Origin: Anomaloglossus baeobatrachus | Lineage: Eukaryota; Chordata; Amphibia; Anura; Aromobatidae | Length of the DNA stretch: 64,000 bases | NCBI RefSeq assembly: GCF_048569485.1 | Contig: NC_134364.1 | Coordinates: 126,513,081-126,577,080 of the forward strand | Direction: 5' to 3' | In this document: positions 24,555 through 36,529 of the stretch, in pieces | Layout of the letters: the number at the start of each line of letters is the position of its first letter | Position numbering within the stretch: position 1 is the first letter of the stretch | Translations under genes and position numbers: made by a program | Notes under the pieces: model-generated | Told to the model about the DNA's origin: nothing | The model's database searches: none | Seen by the model: only the letters and a program-made list of their open reading frames with translations

Positions 24555-26170
24555 ACTACACCGTGACCCTGGATCAAGCAGGTGTTCGTGAGCGTACCTA
24601 CCCCATCGACAGGCTAAAAGCTTATGAGGAACGAGAAGTCACCAATTTAGCAGTTTGCTGTCCAGAGTTAGATGATCCAGAGTTGGACCAGATCCCAGAC
24701 CTATTAGTGGGCTCCAAAAGGGAAATGGGGGTAAAAGATGTATCACTAGGGGAGCAGCTTTGTCCATCACAGAAGCGACAGATATCAGACCTACTCAAAA
24801 CATATGAAACCCTGTTCACAAGTCAGCCTGGTAGAACCCCCCTGGTCCAGCATCATGTCAATATAGGGGCAGCCACCCCACTAAGACAACCCGCCTACCG
24901 GGTGACCCCTCCTGTGTTGGCAATGATGAAGGCCGAGGTGGATGACATGTTAAATATGGGAGTCATAGTCCCCTCCCATAGCCCATGGGCTGCCAGTGTG
25001 GTGTTGGTGCCAAAAAAGGACAAGAGTACTCGTTTCTGTGTGGACTATAGACGGCTCAGTGAGGTCACGATTACAGAGGCTTACCCCATGCCCCGGGTGG
25101 ATGAACTACTAGATAGGTTAGGGGGGTCTCGGTTTATATCTACCCTCGATTTGAGCAAGGGATACTGGCAGATCCCACTCACAAAAGACGCTCAAGAGAA
25201 ATCGGCCTTCATAACCCCTTTTGGCCTCTTTGAGTTTACCAGCATGCCTTTTGGGATGAAAAACGCCCCAGCCACCTTCCAGAGGATGGTAGACCATTTA
25301 CTAGAGGGATGTCAGGGGTATGCCCAGGCCTATTTGGATGACATCGCTATCTTCAGTGACACTTGGGAAGAGCATCTTCAGCATGTGTCCCAGGTGCTGC
25401 AGAGGGTAGCCAAAGCCCAGCTCACCATCCGACCTGACAAATGCCAAATGGGGATGGCCGAAGTGCTATACCTGGGACATCGGGTGGGAAGTGGGTGCAT
25501 TCGTCCCGAACCTGCAAAAGTAGAAGCCATTATCCAGTGGCCACGCCCGGTCAATCAAAAACAGGTCCGTGGGTTTCTAGGAACCGCAAACTACTATCGA
25601 ACGTTTATCCCCAATTACAGTACCATAGCAAAACTGCTCACTGACCTCACAACCAAAAGATATGCCCGTAACCTTATCTGGACCCCAGAATGTGAAACTG
25701 CGTTCCTCCAATTGAAAGACCGGCTAGCCCAAAGCCCAGTCTTGACTGCTCCTGACTTCCGTCGCAGATTCATCGTCCAAACAGACGCATCGGACACAGG
25801 ACTAGGAGCTGTACTTAGCCAAGTGGGGGACAACGGTGAGGAACATCCGATAGCTTACCTCTCCCGGAAGCTGTTGGACTGAGAGAGGGCTTACGCCACC
25901 ATAGAAAAAGAATGCCTGGCCATAGTCTGGGCCCTAAAAAAATTGCAGCCCTACCTCTATGGCAATGAGTTCACAGTCCTCACTGACCACAATCCATTGA
26001 GTTGGCTAAATCGCACTGCCGGGGACAACGGACGCTTGCTCAGGTGGAGTCTGGCATTACAATCTTACAATTTTTCCATCTCCCATAAACAGGGCAAGAA
26101 CCATGGAAATGCGGATGGGCTTTCCCGACAAGAGGAGAAGGATGATCGGAAGCCTATCATGTCTGGCTAA
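24555..26170 (+). pseudogene. Reverse transcriptase and RNase H region of the Gmr1-like element
   Basis: Ty3/gypsy-type reverse transcriptase with the usual motif series (FCVDYRRLSEVT, LDLSKGYWQIPL, YLDDIAIFS), followed by an RNase H domain (QTDASDTGLGAVLS, then LTDHNPLSWL). It lies between the LINE and the 3' LTR, after integrase. Treated as a fossil; the element as a whole is broken. Confidence 0.9.
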
Positions 26171-26176
26171 TATTAA

Positions 26177-26190
26177 GAAGGGGGAGGAAT
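26177..26190 (+). other. Polypurine tract of the Gmr1-like element
   Basis: agaagggggaggaa lies immediately before the 3' LTR, the expected plus-strand primer position. Confidence 0.85.
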
Positions 26191-27136
26191 GTGACGACAT
26201 GGACTCTCATGGGTTAACGTTTCTTAAAATCCAGCCAGACAGGATGATAGATTGTTTATAGACGGGGGATAAGTCCCTCATTGTTTCTACAAGACTCTTG
26301 TTGACTCAATGTAATTGTGTTGGCCACTGAAAGCCAAACGTATTGTTTCTCCAGACATTTCCAGTAACCGTTGTATTGTAGTTGTGTATTGATAATGTAA
26401 TTACCTTAGTAGCCATTGTCTAGTCGGTGACTCCCAGTTTACATGTACACCCTCAGTCTTTCTATGCACATCATTTAAATGAACATTATCCATGCAGCTT
26501 GAAATTCCTCCAATGGGAGAAGCAATCTTGTCCAACCAATCGATGAGGACGCAGTGTATCCAAGTGGAAGGTTGTGGCTATAAAAAGGACTTCTTTAAGC
26601 CACCAGGGGTTGTTGACGGATGCTGATGGATCCAGTCTAAGCTCTTTGGAGCTGACTAGAGGATCAGGATATCTTATGGCTTCAATCTAGGGGCTCCGGT
26701 TCCGGTTGGAGACCATATCCACAGCCTAGGGATTTCGACTCCGGCTGCCAGGATTTTAACATCAAACCAGGACTACCTAAGGAGGACACTCAGGTTGGGA
26801 CAGTTCAGTCACCTGTTACAGACTTTGCAGACCTCAGACAGCTTGGAACCTCTGAGGCATGGACATTCTAATCCCTGGTGAGCCAGCGGAAGGGTGAGAC
26901 TCTGTTGCCTGTTACATTTGTGTGTTTTGCTGGTTATGTGTTATGTGCCGTTAATTGTTTGGGGATCCAATAAAGTCTAATTATTGTGATTCCCTCACCC
27001 TGTGTTGTCTGAGTAGTGTTACGCCCACGGTTGAGGAGGCCGGCGTTCAGTTGGGATGAGCCCTGAGCCACGCTGTCTTTCTAAAGGCGGCGGGTTTTAG
27101 TGGACGAGAGCACCCACTGAGCCCCGTGTCTCCACA
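26191..27136 (+). repeat. 3' LTR of the Gmr1-like element
   Basis: Pairs with 16198-17144 at about 98 % identity by eye; starts tgtgacgac and ends tctccaca, followed by the target duplication tccac. Confidence 0.93.
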
Positions 27137-27141
27137 TCCAC

Positions 27142-27786
27142 CTTCTAAAGGATGCTGCTATCCAACCCTACTGACAAATGGCAGGTCAGTATGGAGGGCT
27201 GGTATCAATGGCGTCCTTCACCAGAGATGGCGCCCTTATGGAACATGTGACAGCACTGTATATGGCCTGTATGTGGAGCCAAGACCACTGCATGCTCCGG
27301 GCTGCTCCTCGGGCCGTGGTGAGTCAGCGAGAAGCAGATGTCCATGACTCACCGTGTCCAGGTAATGACACAACGGTGAGATCAGGGGCCACAGACCGCA
27401 GATGAGGAGGAGCGCTGGGCCTGCTGGCTCACGGTCAGACCGCAGATGAGGAGGAGCGCTGGGCCTGCTGGCTCACGGTCACACGCAGATGTCTGTGACC
27501 TCGTGGCCGGAGAAGATGTCTGGGAAACATTGCAAAGCAACGGTGTAAACAATGCTGAATCTACTGTAATACCGTACACATGGCAGAGTTATCTCATCCA
27601 GGGAATCAGGGCTGGATTTGTGGAAGCCCCCGAGCAAAACATGTGAGGAGCCCCCACAGTAATGAGATAAGTGGAGGATAATGCCGACCTAATGCCGTAA
27701 TGTCCCCGAATAATCCCACAATACAGAGCCAAATACTATAGCAACACAAAGAAATAGTACAGTAATAGCACCGTACAGTGTCTGTG
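27142..27786. other. No gene seen; 48-bp tandem duplication
   Basis: Continuation of the region split by the LTR element. At about 27387-27482 a 48-bp segment (core cagatgaggaggagcgctgg) occurs twice in tandem. No conserved frame is recognised. Confidence 0.6.
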
Positions 27787-28335
27787 TGAGATATGGAATA
27801 GCGCCATACAGTGCTCGTGTGATATATGTAATAGCGCCATACAGTGCTCGTGTGATATATGTAATAGCGCCATACAGTGCTTGTGTGATATATGTAATAG
27901 TGCCATACAGTGCTTGTGTGATATATGTAATAGCGCCATACAGTGCTTGTGTGATATATGTAATAGCACCATACAGTGCTCGTGTGATATATGTAATAGC
28001 GCCATACAGTGCTTGTGTGATATATGTAATAGCGCCATACAGTGCTCGTGTGATATATGTAATAGCACCATACAGTGCTCGTGTGATATATGTAATAGTG
28101 CCATACAGTGCTCGTGTGATATATGTAATAGTGCCATACAGTGCTCGTGTGATATATGTAATAGCACCATACAGTGCTCGTGTGATATATGTAATAGTGC
28201 CATACAGTGCTCGTGTGATATATGTAATAGCACCATACAGTGCTCGTGTGATATATGTAATAGTGCCATACAGTGCTCGTGTGATATATGTAATAGCACC
28301 ATACAGTGCTCGTGTGATATATGTAATAGTGCCAT
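27787..28335. repeat. 33-bp minisatellite
   Basis: About 17 copies of a 33-bp unit (atagcgccatacagtgctcg plus tgtgatatatgta). The length is a multiple of three, hence long repetitive frames on both strands that are not genes. Confidence 0.95.
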
Positions 28336-28544
28336 ACTATCACACTGGGGTATACAGACGTTCAACGTACAGCACATAACAAAAGGTGACAATGAGAATG
28401 GAATAGAAGGAAGGCGCTGGCGATAGTGGGCATCTCCTGCAACCGGCTGTGGAGTCGGTAAGCCAAACCTCCGTCTCCTCAATTTCCCTAATTCCGACTC
28501 CACGACTCCGACTTGCTCATACACTTGAAACCCTTAGTTTCCCT

Positions 28545-28815
28545 CCGCTCTCTATACAGACACATCTGCAGGTTTTTCCTTCCACTCTCTATACAGACAC
28601 ATCTGCATGTTTTTCCCTCCGCTCTCTATACAGACACATCTGCAGGTTTTTCTGTGCTCGCTATACAGACACATCTGCAGGTTTTTCCCTCCGCTCTCTA
28701 TACAGACACATCTGCAGGTTTTTCCCTCTACTCTCTATACAGACACATCTGCAGGTTTTTCCCTCTATACAGACACATCTGCAGGTTTTTCCTCCGCTCC
28801 CTATACAGACACAAA
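28545..28815 (+). repeat. 37-bp array, left arm
   Basis: Seven to eight copies of tatacagacacatctgcagg plus tttttccctccgctctc, including truncated units; the inverse of the array at 29091-29785. Confidence 0.92.
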
Positions 28816-29090
28816 GAAGCCGTGTGTTTCAGGTGTGCATTACAATACATCCACAGGTGTGTCTTTAACTCAGATGTTGCCAATAAACCTATCAGAAGCT
28901 TCCAAAGACATGACATCATCACATGGGCGGTCCCATGTACTTTACAGGCAAAGTGCTCCTAGTGTATGGCAACTTCTGAATTTGCAGAAAGTAATAAAAA
29001 TGCCTTAAAACATTCTCTCTCATTATTCTGGCATTTGTCAAATATTAATTATTTTGGTTCCTAATTAACCTTCATGTCAGATAGTGAGAA

Positions 29091-29785
29091 AAACCTGCAG
29101 ATGTGTCTTTATAGAGAGCGGAGGGAAAAACCTGCAGATGTGTCTTTATAGAGAACGGAGGGAAAAACCTGCAGATGTGTCTTTATAGAGAGCGGAGGGA
29201 AAAACCTGCAGATGTGTCTTTATAGAGAACGGAGGGAAAACCTGCAGATGTGTCTTTATAGAGAGCAGAGGGAAAAACCTGCAGATGTGTCTTTATAGAT
29301 AGAGGAGGGAAAAACCTGCAGATGTGTCTTTATAGATAGAGGAGGTAAAAACCTGCAGATGTGTCTTTATAGAGAGCAGAGGGAAAAACCTGCAGATGTA
29401 TCTTTATAGAGAGCGGAGGGAAAAATCTGCAGATGTGTCTTTATAGATAGAGGAGGGAAAAACCTGCAGATGTGTCTTTATAGAGAGCGGAGGGAAAAAC
29501 CTGCAGATGTGTCTTTATGGAGAGCAGAGGGAAAAATCTGCAGATGTGTCTTTATAGATAGAGGAGGGAAAAACCTGCAGATGTGTCTTTATAAAGAGCG
29601 GAGGGAAAAACCTGCAGATGTGTCTTTATGGAGAGCGGAGGGAAAAACCTGCAGATGTGTCTTTATAGATCGAGGAGGGAAAAACCTGCAGATGTGTCTT
29701 TATAGATAGAGGGAAACAACTGCAGATGTGTCTCTTTAGAGAGTGGGGGAAAAACCTGCAGATGTGTCTTTTTAGATAGTGTATG
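29091..29785 (-). repeat. 37-bp array, right arm
   Basis: About 18 to 19 copies of the same motif in inverse orientation, running into the right terminal repeat of the Tc1 derivative. Some units have agatagagg in place of agagcggagg. Confidence 0.92.
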
Positions 29786-29807
29786 TAAACTTCTGGTTTG
29801 AACTGTA

Positions 29808-30662
29808 TGTAATAGTGTGATGTATGGAATAGCGCCATCTGCCTGTGTAATGTGTAATAATTTACCGTTAGAAGATGTCAGGGATATAGTAATGCTGATG
29901 GTAGTGGCTGACGGGGGCCTAAATAGCGGCATACATGATAGTTACACTATAAAGCTACATGTTCTCCTTCAATAAGGATGCACAGATGTGCGGAGTATCT
30001 GCAGAAATAGTAATCTCCAATATAAAGTACCTCCAGTCACATCCAGAGCTGCAGTCCTTTCCAGTCATATACTCTGGAGTAACTAGCATGCACCCTGTTC
30101 ACCCAAACCCTGCAAGATTCTGGATGCAGCTTTGGATGTTACTGGAGCAGAAAACATCATGAAAATCCGATATAGGACAAGATGTATAAGATGACTCAGT
30201 GCCATGTTGTAATCCACACGAAGGGTTCCCGTCAGTGAGGCGTGGGGGTCAGTGGACCTCACATTAGGGTCAGCTTTTGGGAAATAGTGGGTTTTGGGCA
30301 GCTCCCTGGAGCCTCAGTGGGACTTCCCAGCAGGGCCGAGACGTTCGTCGGGCAGGTGTCCCGTAATATTAATATCACGCATCCTCCTATTCACGGATCA
30401 GGTGGAGTCGGATGCACAAGGACATTTCTCAGTACTGCCAAAAAGCAGACAAAGCGAGGAACTGCGGCGGGAAGTCACAAAAGGACACGTCGTGGGGGAG
30501 CCTTGACGGAAAAATCATGTTGTACTCCAGTCACCACAAGAGCTGCATACACAGATAAGCTGGATGAATGTTAGCACTATCTGCTGCCCCCTGGTGGTGC
30601 AACCTGTACTGAGTAGGTTCTGCTGTCCGGCATTCTGAACGAGATATATGGTAGTAGTGTAT
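29808..30662. other. No gene seen
   Basis: Mixed sequence. Near 30030-30055 a stretch cagtcacatccagagctgca resembles one unit of the 35-bp satellite. No conserved frame is recognised. Confidence 0.5.
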
Positions 30663-30894
30663 ATAATATATTTCCACTTATATAGCGCCATTAATTCCAC
30701 AGCGCTTTACAGACGTGATCATCATTGGGGCTCACAATCTGCAGTCTCTACTCGTATGTGTATGGAGAGTGGGGGAAACCGGAGACCCCGGAGGAAACGC
30801 ACGCAAACACGGGGAAAACATACAAAGTCCCTGCAGAGGGTGTCCAGATATGAACCCAGGACTGCAGTGCTAACCACTGAGCCACCGTGCCGCC
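30663..30894 (-). mobile_element. tRNA-headed SINE
   Basis: On the minus strand it begins ggcggcacggtggctcagtg, continues with an A-box-like gtggctcagtggttag and a B-box-like gggttcatatc, then a conserved-looking central body, and ends with a tail reading gcgctgtggaattaatggcg and ctatataagtgg. This is the layout of tRNA-derived vertebrate SINEs; the family name is not certain. Confidence 0.75.
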
Positions 30895-30937
30895 TGTATC
30901 TAAGCCAAGCATGTGATACTGTCTGCTGAGCCGTGTA

Positions 30938-32582
30938 CAGTTAGGTCCAGAAATATTTGGACAGTGACACAAGTTTTGTTATTTTAGCTGTTTACAAAAA
31001 CATGTTCAGAAATACAATTCTATATATAATATGGGCTGAAAGTGCACACTCCCAGCTGCAATATGAGAGTTTTCACATCCAAATCGGAGAAAGGGTTTAG
31101 GAATCATAGCTCTGTAATGCATAGCCTCCTCTTTTTCAAGGGACCAAAAGTAATTGGACAAGGGACTCTAAGGGCTGCAATTAACTCTGAAGGCGTCTCC
31201 CTCGTTAACCTGTAATGAATGAAGTAGCTAAAAGGTCTGGGGTTGATTACAGGTGTGTGGTTTTGCATTTGGAAGCTGTTGCTGTGACCAGACAACATGC
31301 GGTCTAAGGAACTCTCAATTAAGGTGAAGCAGAACATCCTGAGGCTGAAAAAAAAGAAAAAATCCATCAGAGAGATAGTAGACATGCTTGGAGTAGCAAA
31401 ATCAACAGTCGGGTACATTCTGAGAAAAAAAGGAATTGACTGGTGAGCTTGGGAACTCAAAAAGGCCTGGGCGTCCACGGATGACAACAGTGGTGGATGA
31501 TCGCCGCATACTTTCTTTGGTGAAGAAGAACCCGTTCACAACATCAACTGAAGTCCAGATCACTCTCAGTGAAGTAGGTGTATCTGTCTCTAAGTCAACA
31601 GTAAAGAGAAGACTCCATGAAAGTAAATACAAAGGGTTCACATCTAGATGCAAACCATTCATCAATTCCAAAAATAGACAGGCCAGAGTTACATTTGCTG
31701 AAAAACACCTCATGAAGCCAGCTCAGTTCTGGAAAAGTATTCTATGGACAGATGAGACAAAGATCAACCTGCACCAGAATGATGGGAAGAAAAAAGTTTG
31801 GAGAAGAAAGGGAACGGCACATGATCCAAGGCACACCACATCCTCTGTAAAACATGGTGGAGGCAACGTGATGGCATGGGCATGCATGGCTTTCAATGGC
31901 ACTGGGTCACTTGTGTTTATTGATGACATAACAGCAGACAAGAGTAGCCGGATGAATTCTGAAGTGCAGGGATATACTTTCAGCCCAGATTCAGCCAAAT
32001 GCCGCAAAGTTGATCGGACGGCGCTTCATAGTACAGATGGACAATGACCCCAAGCATACAGCCAAAGCTACCCAGGAGTTCATGAGTGCAAAAAAGTGGA
32101 ACATTCTGCAATGGCCAAGTCAATCACCAGATCTTAACCCAATTGAGCATGCATTTCACTTGCTCAAATCCAGACTTAAGACGGAAAGACCCACAAACAA
32201 GCAAGACCTGAAGGCTGCGGCTGTAAAGGCCTGGCAAAGCATTAAGAAGGAGGAAACCCAGCGTTTGGTGATGTCCATGGGTTCCAGACTTAAGGCAGTG
32301 ATTGCCTCCAAAGGATTCGCAACAAAATATTGAAAACAAAAATATTTTGTTTGGGTTTGGTTTATTTGTCCAATTACTTTTGACCTCCTAAAATGTGGAG
32401 TGTTTGTAAAGAAATGTGACAATTCCTACAATTTCTATATTTTTGTTCAAACCTTCAAATTAAACGTTACAATCTGCACTTGAATTCTGTTGTAGAGGTT
32501 TCATTTCAAATCCAATGTGGTGGCATGCAGAGCCCAACTCGCCAAAATTGTGTCACTGTCCAAAGATTTCTGGACCTAACTG
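30938..32582 (+). mobile_element. Tc1/mariner element, full length but frameshifted
   Basis: Terminal inverted repeats of about 33 bp (cagttaggtccagaaatatt at the left, its inverse at the right), with TA at 30936-30937 and 32583-32584. Length is 1645 bp, normal for Tc1. It carries one transposase gene. The insertion split a short direct repeat of host sequence (gatactgtctgctgagccgt occurs on both sides). Confidence 0.93.
31297..32333 (+). pseudogene. Tc1 transposase, two frameshifts
   Basis: The DNA-binding N-terminus starts at 31297 (MRSKELSIKVKQNILRLKKK, then a helix-turn-helix IREIVDMLGVAKSTVGYIL). After a frameshift near 31436 the second helix-turn-helix and linker (GRPRMTTVVDDRRILSLV) follow, with the first catalytic aspartate in LWTDETKIN. 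After a second shift near 32010 come the second aspartate ([11 protein letters not shown]) and the glutamate in [11 protein letters not shown], a DD34E spacing. The end is at 32333. The enzyme would cut and paste DNA at TA sites; this copy is inactive. Confidence 0.9.
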
Positions 32583-32584
32583 TA

Positions 32585-32835
32585 TCTAATCCTCTCCTGT
32601 GTGATACTGTCTGCTGAGCCGTGTATCTAATCCTCTCCTGTGTGAGGGCGGGGATCGGCCGTTATTGCGGTTATTGCAGGTGTGGAGATGGTAAGTCTAT
32701 AATGAATCTCTTTCTCATCAGCCACAGCCGCTGGCATCAGCCCTGGTAAAACCGGTGCCTAAGTGCCCAAGGGTGAAACAGACAAAACTGAGGCCGCGAA
32801 CATGAAACCCGGCTGAGAGAGGCTGTCTTGTCCCA
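32585..32835. other. No gene seen
   Basis: Short direct repeats (tgtatctaatcctctcctgt occurs twice) and otherwise unremarkable sequence. Confidence 0.5.
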
Positions 32836-33420
32836 GACAGTCACGGTGCCCCCATAACAGATCCCGTCACGGTGCCCCCATAATTTACAGATCCAGTCAC
32901 AGTGCCCCCATAACAGATCCAGTCACGGTGCCCCCATAACAGATCCAGTCACGGTGCCCCCATAACAGATCCAGTCACGGTGCCCCCATAATTTACAGAT
33001 CCAGTCACAGTGCCCCCATAACAGATCCAGTCACGGTGCCCCCATAACAGATCCCGTCACAGTGCCCCCATAATTTACAGATCCAGTCACGGTGCCCCCA
33101 TAACAGATCCAGTCACGGTGCCCCCATAACAGATCCAGTCACGGTGCCCCCATAATTTACAGATCCAATCACGGTGCCCCCATAACAGATCCAGTCACGG
33201 TGCCCCCATAACAGATCCAGTCACGGTGCCCCCATAACAGATCGAGTCACGGTGCCCCCATAACAGATCCAGTCACGGTGCCCCCATAACAGATCCAGTC
33301 ACGGTGCCCCCATAACAGATCCAGTCACGGTGCCCCCATAACAGATCCAGTCACGGTGCCCCCATAACAGATCCAGTCACGGTGCCCCCATAACAGATCC
33401 CGTCACGGTGCCCCCATAAT
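32836..33420. repeat. 26-bp minisatellite
   Basis: About 22 copies of cagatccagtcacggtgccc plus ccataa, with a minor variant that has a 4-base insertion (ataatttacag). Confidence 0.95.
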
Positions 33421-33865
33421 AGGACCAGTTCCTCCTGTGGCGCTGAATATAGGTGTGTGCCCTGTACAGTATTTGGGGGCTGGTGAGGAGGACAGTAAGA
33501 TGGCTGCGCTCCCCTCTCTTCTCGGGGTGGTAGTGTCAGCGCTGGTTATAATTACGGGTCAGGAAGACGGCGCTGTCATCACTTGTGAGACTAATGGCGG
33601 ATTCTCGAGGCTCAGGCCAGATCAAAGACACAAGGCAGCCGTCAGTCAGCACCCGGGCCGACACTGATCTGATCCTGGACCACCAGACACAGCCTGAGCC
33701 CGGCACGGGGCAGCCCGCTGGAGGGTCCCACATATACTCAAGGGGAGGGGGTTATAGCACTGACACCCATCAGTACGGTGGATGGAGATGGATGAGACTG
33801 TGGGGAAGCCGGTCCATTATACAGCCTGCATCAATTATAAGGGTTCTTCCTGAGAGGGTTTACGA
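33421..33865. other. No supported gene; possible first-exon-like frame
   Basis: A frame from an ATG at 33500 in a good initiation context (aagatgg) begins with a signal-peptide-like hydrophobic stretch (ALPSLLGVVVSALVIITG). Nothing confirms it as a gene; no domain is recognised and the frame ends by 33667. Confidence 0.25.
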
Positions 33866-34430
33866 TAAGATACCTGACAGCGGAGGGGGCTGCCTACCCA
33901 CTCTCACCTGACAGCGGAGGGGGCTGCCCACCCACTCTCACCTGACAGCGGAGGGGGCTGCCCACTCACTCTCACCTGACAGCGGAGGGGGCTGCCCACT
34001 CACTCTCACCTGACAGCGGAGGGGGCTGCCCACTCACTCTCACCTGACAGCGGAGGCGGCTGACCACCCACTCTCACCAGACAGCGGAGGGGGCTGCCCA
34101 CTCACTCTCACCTGACAGCGGAGGGGGCTGCCCACCCACTCTCACCTGACAGCGGAGGGGGCTGCCCATCCACTCTCACCTGACAGCGGAGGGGGCTGCC
34201 CACTCACTCTCACCTGACAGCGGAGGGGGCTGCCCATCCACTCTCACCTGACAGCGGAGGGGGCTGCCCACCCACTCTCACCTGACAGCGGAGGGGGCTG
34301 CCCACCCACTCTCACCTGACAGCGGAGGGGGCTGCCCACCCACTCTCACCTGACAGCGGAGGAAGCTGCCCACCCACTCTCACCTGACAGCGGAGGGGGC
34401 TGCCCACCCACTCTCACCTGACAGAGGGCA
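33866..34430. repeat. 34-bp minisatellite
   Basis: About 16 copies of cacctgacagcggagggggc plus tgcccacccactct. Confidence 0.95.
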
Positions 34431-36021
34431 GTACACCCTAACTAATACTGTCACTATCCAAGCCAGAGGCCAGCCTGTCTCCCCTGTGTTTAGAGGGGGA
34501 TCACACACATCAAGCCCTATAAAAGGTTCCAAGGGCTAGTATCTGCTCCTGCCTCCATCCTGTGTTTTCTCCCCCATGCTCTGTATCACCACCAGTCTCC
34601 TGCCTCCACCTATACCCCCAAATATAGCCCCAATAAGTTCCTTGGTCAGTCTATTTACACCTCTGCCACCAGTAAATTTAGCCCCAAGTAGTTTTCTCTG
34701 CCAGCATAGCCCTCTGTAAGTTTCCAGTCATTATCCTTCCTCCTCTGGAAGGACCAGAGTAAGTTTCCTAGTCAGTCTCCTTTCCCCTCTGGAAGCTGTA
34801 AATATATTTCCTGGGGATGTACCAGTCATTTTCCTTCCACCTCTGGAATCTGTAAATATAATCCCAAGTAAACTACCAGTCAATCTTCTTCCCTCTCTGG
34901 CAGCTGTAAATATAAATCCTGGGGATGTGCCAGTCATTCTCCTTCCACCTCTGGAAGCTGTAAATGTAGTACCCACAGGGCACAGGAATACTTGAAATAC
35001 TTGTCGCTGGGTGGTGATGTCGGGTCTGGGAAGTCACGGGTGGCTCTGCCCAGCTTCGTGGCCCCGAGCTGTACACCAAAAGGTGACTGGAGATGGGATG
35101 AGGATGGATGATGATGAGGATGATAGGAGTTGTAGTGGTTGTCTCGTGGCACCACCTGTGGTATGTGGCCAGGGATTAGACGCTGCTGTGGTCGCTGTCC
35201 TCTGGGGAGGATGGTGTCGCAGCTAGGATAGTTCAGCTTCCTGCAGGTGAAGCTAGGCCCCAGGAGGATGATGGAGGTAGTAGTGGCCGTGGGCGCCGAA
35301 GCACGGGACGACGGCAGTGAAGGGCTGACACAGTAGTTGCGGTTCCAGGTCTTTTCCTCACAGTTCAGTTGTCACCCTTGGAGTGCCGGTTTCCGCCGTG
35401 ATGGGCCCCAGCTGATCCCGGGTACCTCAGAAGCCACCACAGGTGTTGTGGAGTGTGAGACCTTCCTTCCTTGCACTTTCTGTGTGGATCTCCGTGACCT
35501 GAAGTGCTTGGAGACCCCTGATCGGGGTTAAAGTTCCTGTCCCGTTCGCAGGCAGCGTGAATCAAACGTGGGCCCGTTCGTGGTCCTGACTCCTGACTCT
35601 TTGTGCTGCTGTGCCCCGGCATCCTTGGCCATAGAGATATGATATCCCCCTGTCCTGCAGAATCTGGTGGCGCAGCGTGGAGTGTACGTCACCCTAGGGC
35701 GCTGCACAATGAACTGCCCCGTGCTGAGGGAACTATTGAGCTCTACCTCCAGCTACTCTGTTGCTCCTGTGTCCCACAACTCATCTCCTGCTCCTTCCAG
35801 TCTGCCCGGACCTAACTGTGGAAGCTCTGAAGCACTCTCCACAGTGACCATGTTGTTCTGAGTCTCAGACTGTTCTTAGGTAAAAACTGGGTGCTCTCTC
35901 ACTTCCCCTGTGCTGTCCCCACCTTCCTGATCACTCACTGGTGGCTGGGAAAAACCCGTTGTTATGGTGACCACCTTTAGCCCAGTTCCAGCGGAAAAGC
36001 ACCTGAGCTGTGTGTGTTGTG
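34431..36021. other. No gene seen; contains 54-bp repeat units
   Basis: A TATA-like cctataaaagg lies near 34517. Four to five diverged copies of a 54-bp unit (ctgtaaatatatttcctggg type) lie at about 34735-34970 and match the array at 36640-36990. The rest (34985-36021) shows no recognisable domain and may be a decayed repeat. Confidence 0.5.
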
Positions 36022-36024
36022 TAA

Positions 36025-36529
36025 GGCTGCTTTCACACCTCCGGTTTCTGCAATGCGGCACAATCCGGCACTTTGCAGGAAAATCGCAACCGTTTTTTTT
36101 TGCTGCCGGTTGCGTTTTTCTGCATAGACTTTACTTAGTGCCGCATTGTGCCGCATGACCTTACGTTACATCCGGTTTTTGCCGCATGCGGCAGATTTAG
36201 CCGATGCGGCGGCCGGATGGAACGTTGCCTGGCACGTTTTTTCGTGCGGCAAAAAAAACCACATCGCGCCGCATTCGGCCGATGCGGCGCATTTTTCAAT
36301 GCATGCCTATGGCGGCCGGATGCGGCGCGATGCGGCAAAAACCGCATCCGGCCACCGCTTGCGGTTTTTGCCACTGCGCATACTCAGTAGCATGCCGCAA
36401 GCGGCAAAAACCGGACGGGCTGCATGGGAAAAACTTATGCAAAGGATGCGGTGTTTTCACCTCATCCGTTGCATAGGTTTCACAGCCGGATTGAGCTGCA
36501 CTGCTAAAACCGGATGTGTGAAAGTAGCC
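36025..36529. mobile_element. MITE (505 bp), second copy of the 20320 family
   Basis: Ends ggctgctttcacacctccgg and ccggatgtgtgaaagtagcc, with TAA on both sides (36022-36024, 36530-36532). Same length as, and close in sequence to, 20320-20824. Confidence 0.9.

Larger units (their letters stand above)
16198..27136 (+). mobile_element. Gmr1-like Ty3/gypsy LTR retrotransposon, with nested LINE
   Basis: Flanked by the 5-bp duplication tccac (16193-16197, 27137-27141). Two LTRs of about 946 bp differ at roughly 2 % of sites, which points to a young insertion. Parts in order are 5' LTR, tRNA-Leu primer site, gag with a zinc knuckle, protease region, integrase, then reverse transcriptase and RNase H, polypurine tract and 3' LTR. 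Integrase ahead of reverse transcriptase is the Gmr1 arrangement, known from deuterostomes and unlike ordinary Ty3/gypsy. The element is broken: a 4.3-kb LINE sits between integrase and reverse transcriptase, and a small number of further interruptions are present. No envelope region is seen. Confidence 0.92.
28522..29805 (-). mobile_element. Internally deleted Tc1 element with amplified terminal repeats
   Basis: TA flanks it at 28520-28521 and 29806-29807. The right end (gtatgtaaacttctggtttg) and the central segment 28816-29085 match from memory a widespread vertebrate Tc1 family read in reverse, including the text around its 5' untranslated region. The transposase is gone. In both arms a 37-bp subterminal motif (gcagatgtgtctttatagag and its complement) is tandemly amplified in inverted orientation. 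The left terminus (cacttgaaaccc) is more diverged. Confidence 0.75.

Noticed and set aside
27606-28524. Tyr-His-rich frames over the 33-bp minisatellite
   Set aside because: All frames through the array are open on both strands; no independent support.
34517-34527. TATA-like cctataaaagg as a promoter of a host gene
   Set aside because: No coding region follows; it may belong to a decayed repeat, and a lone TATA-like word is weak evidence.
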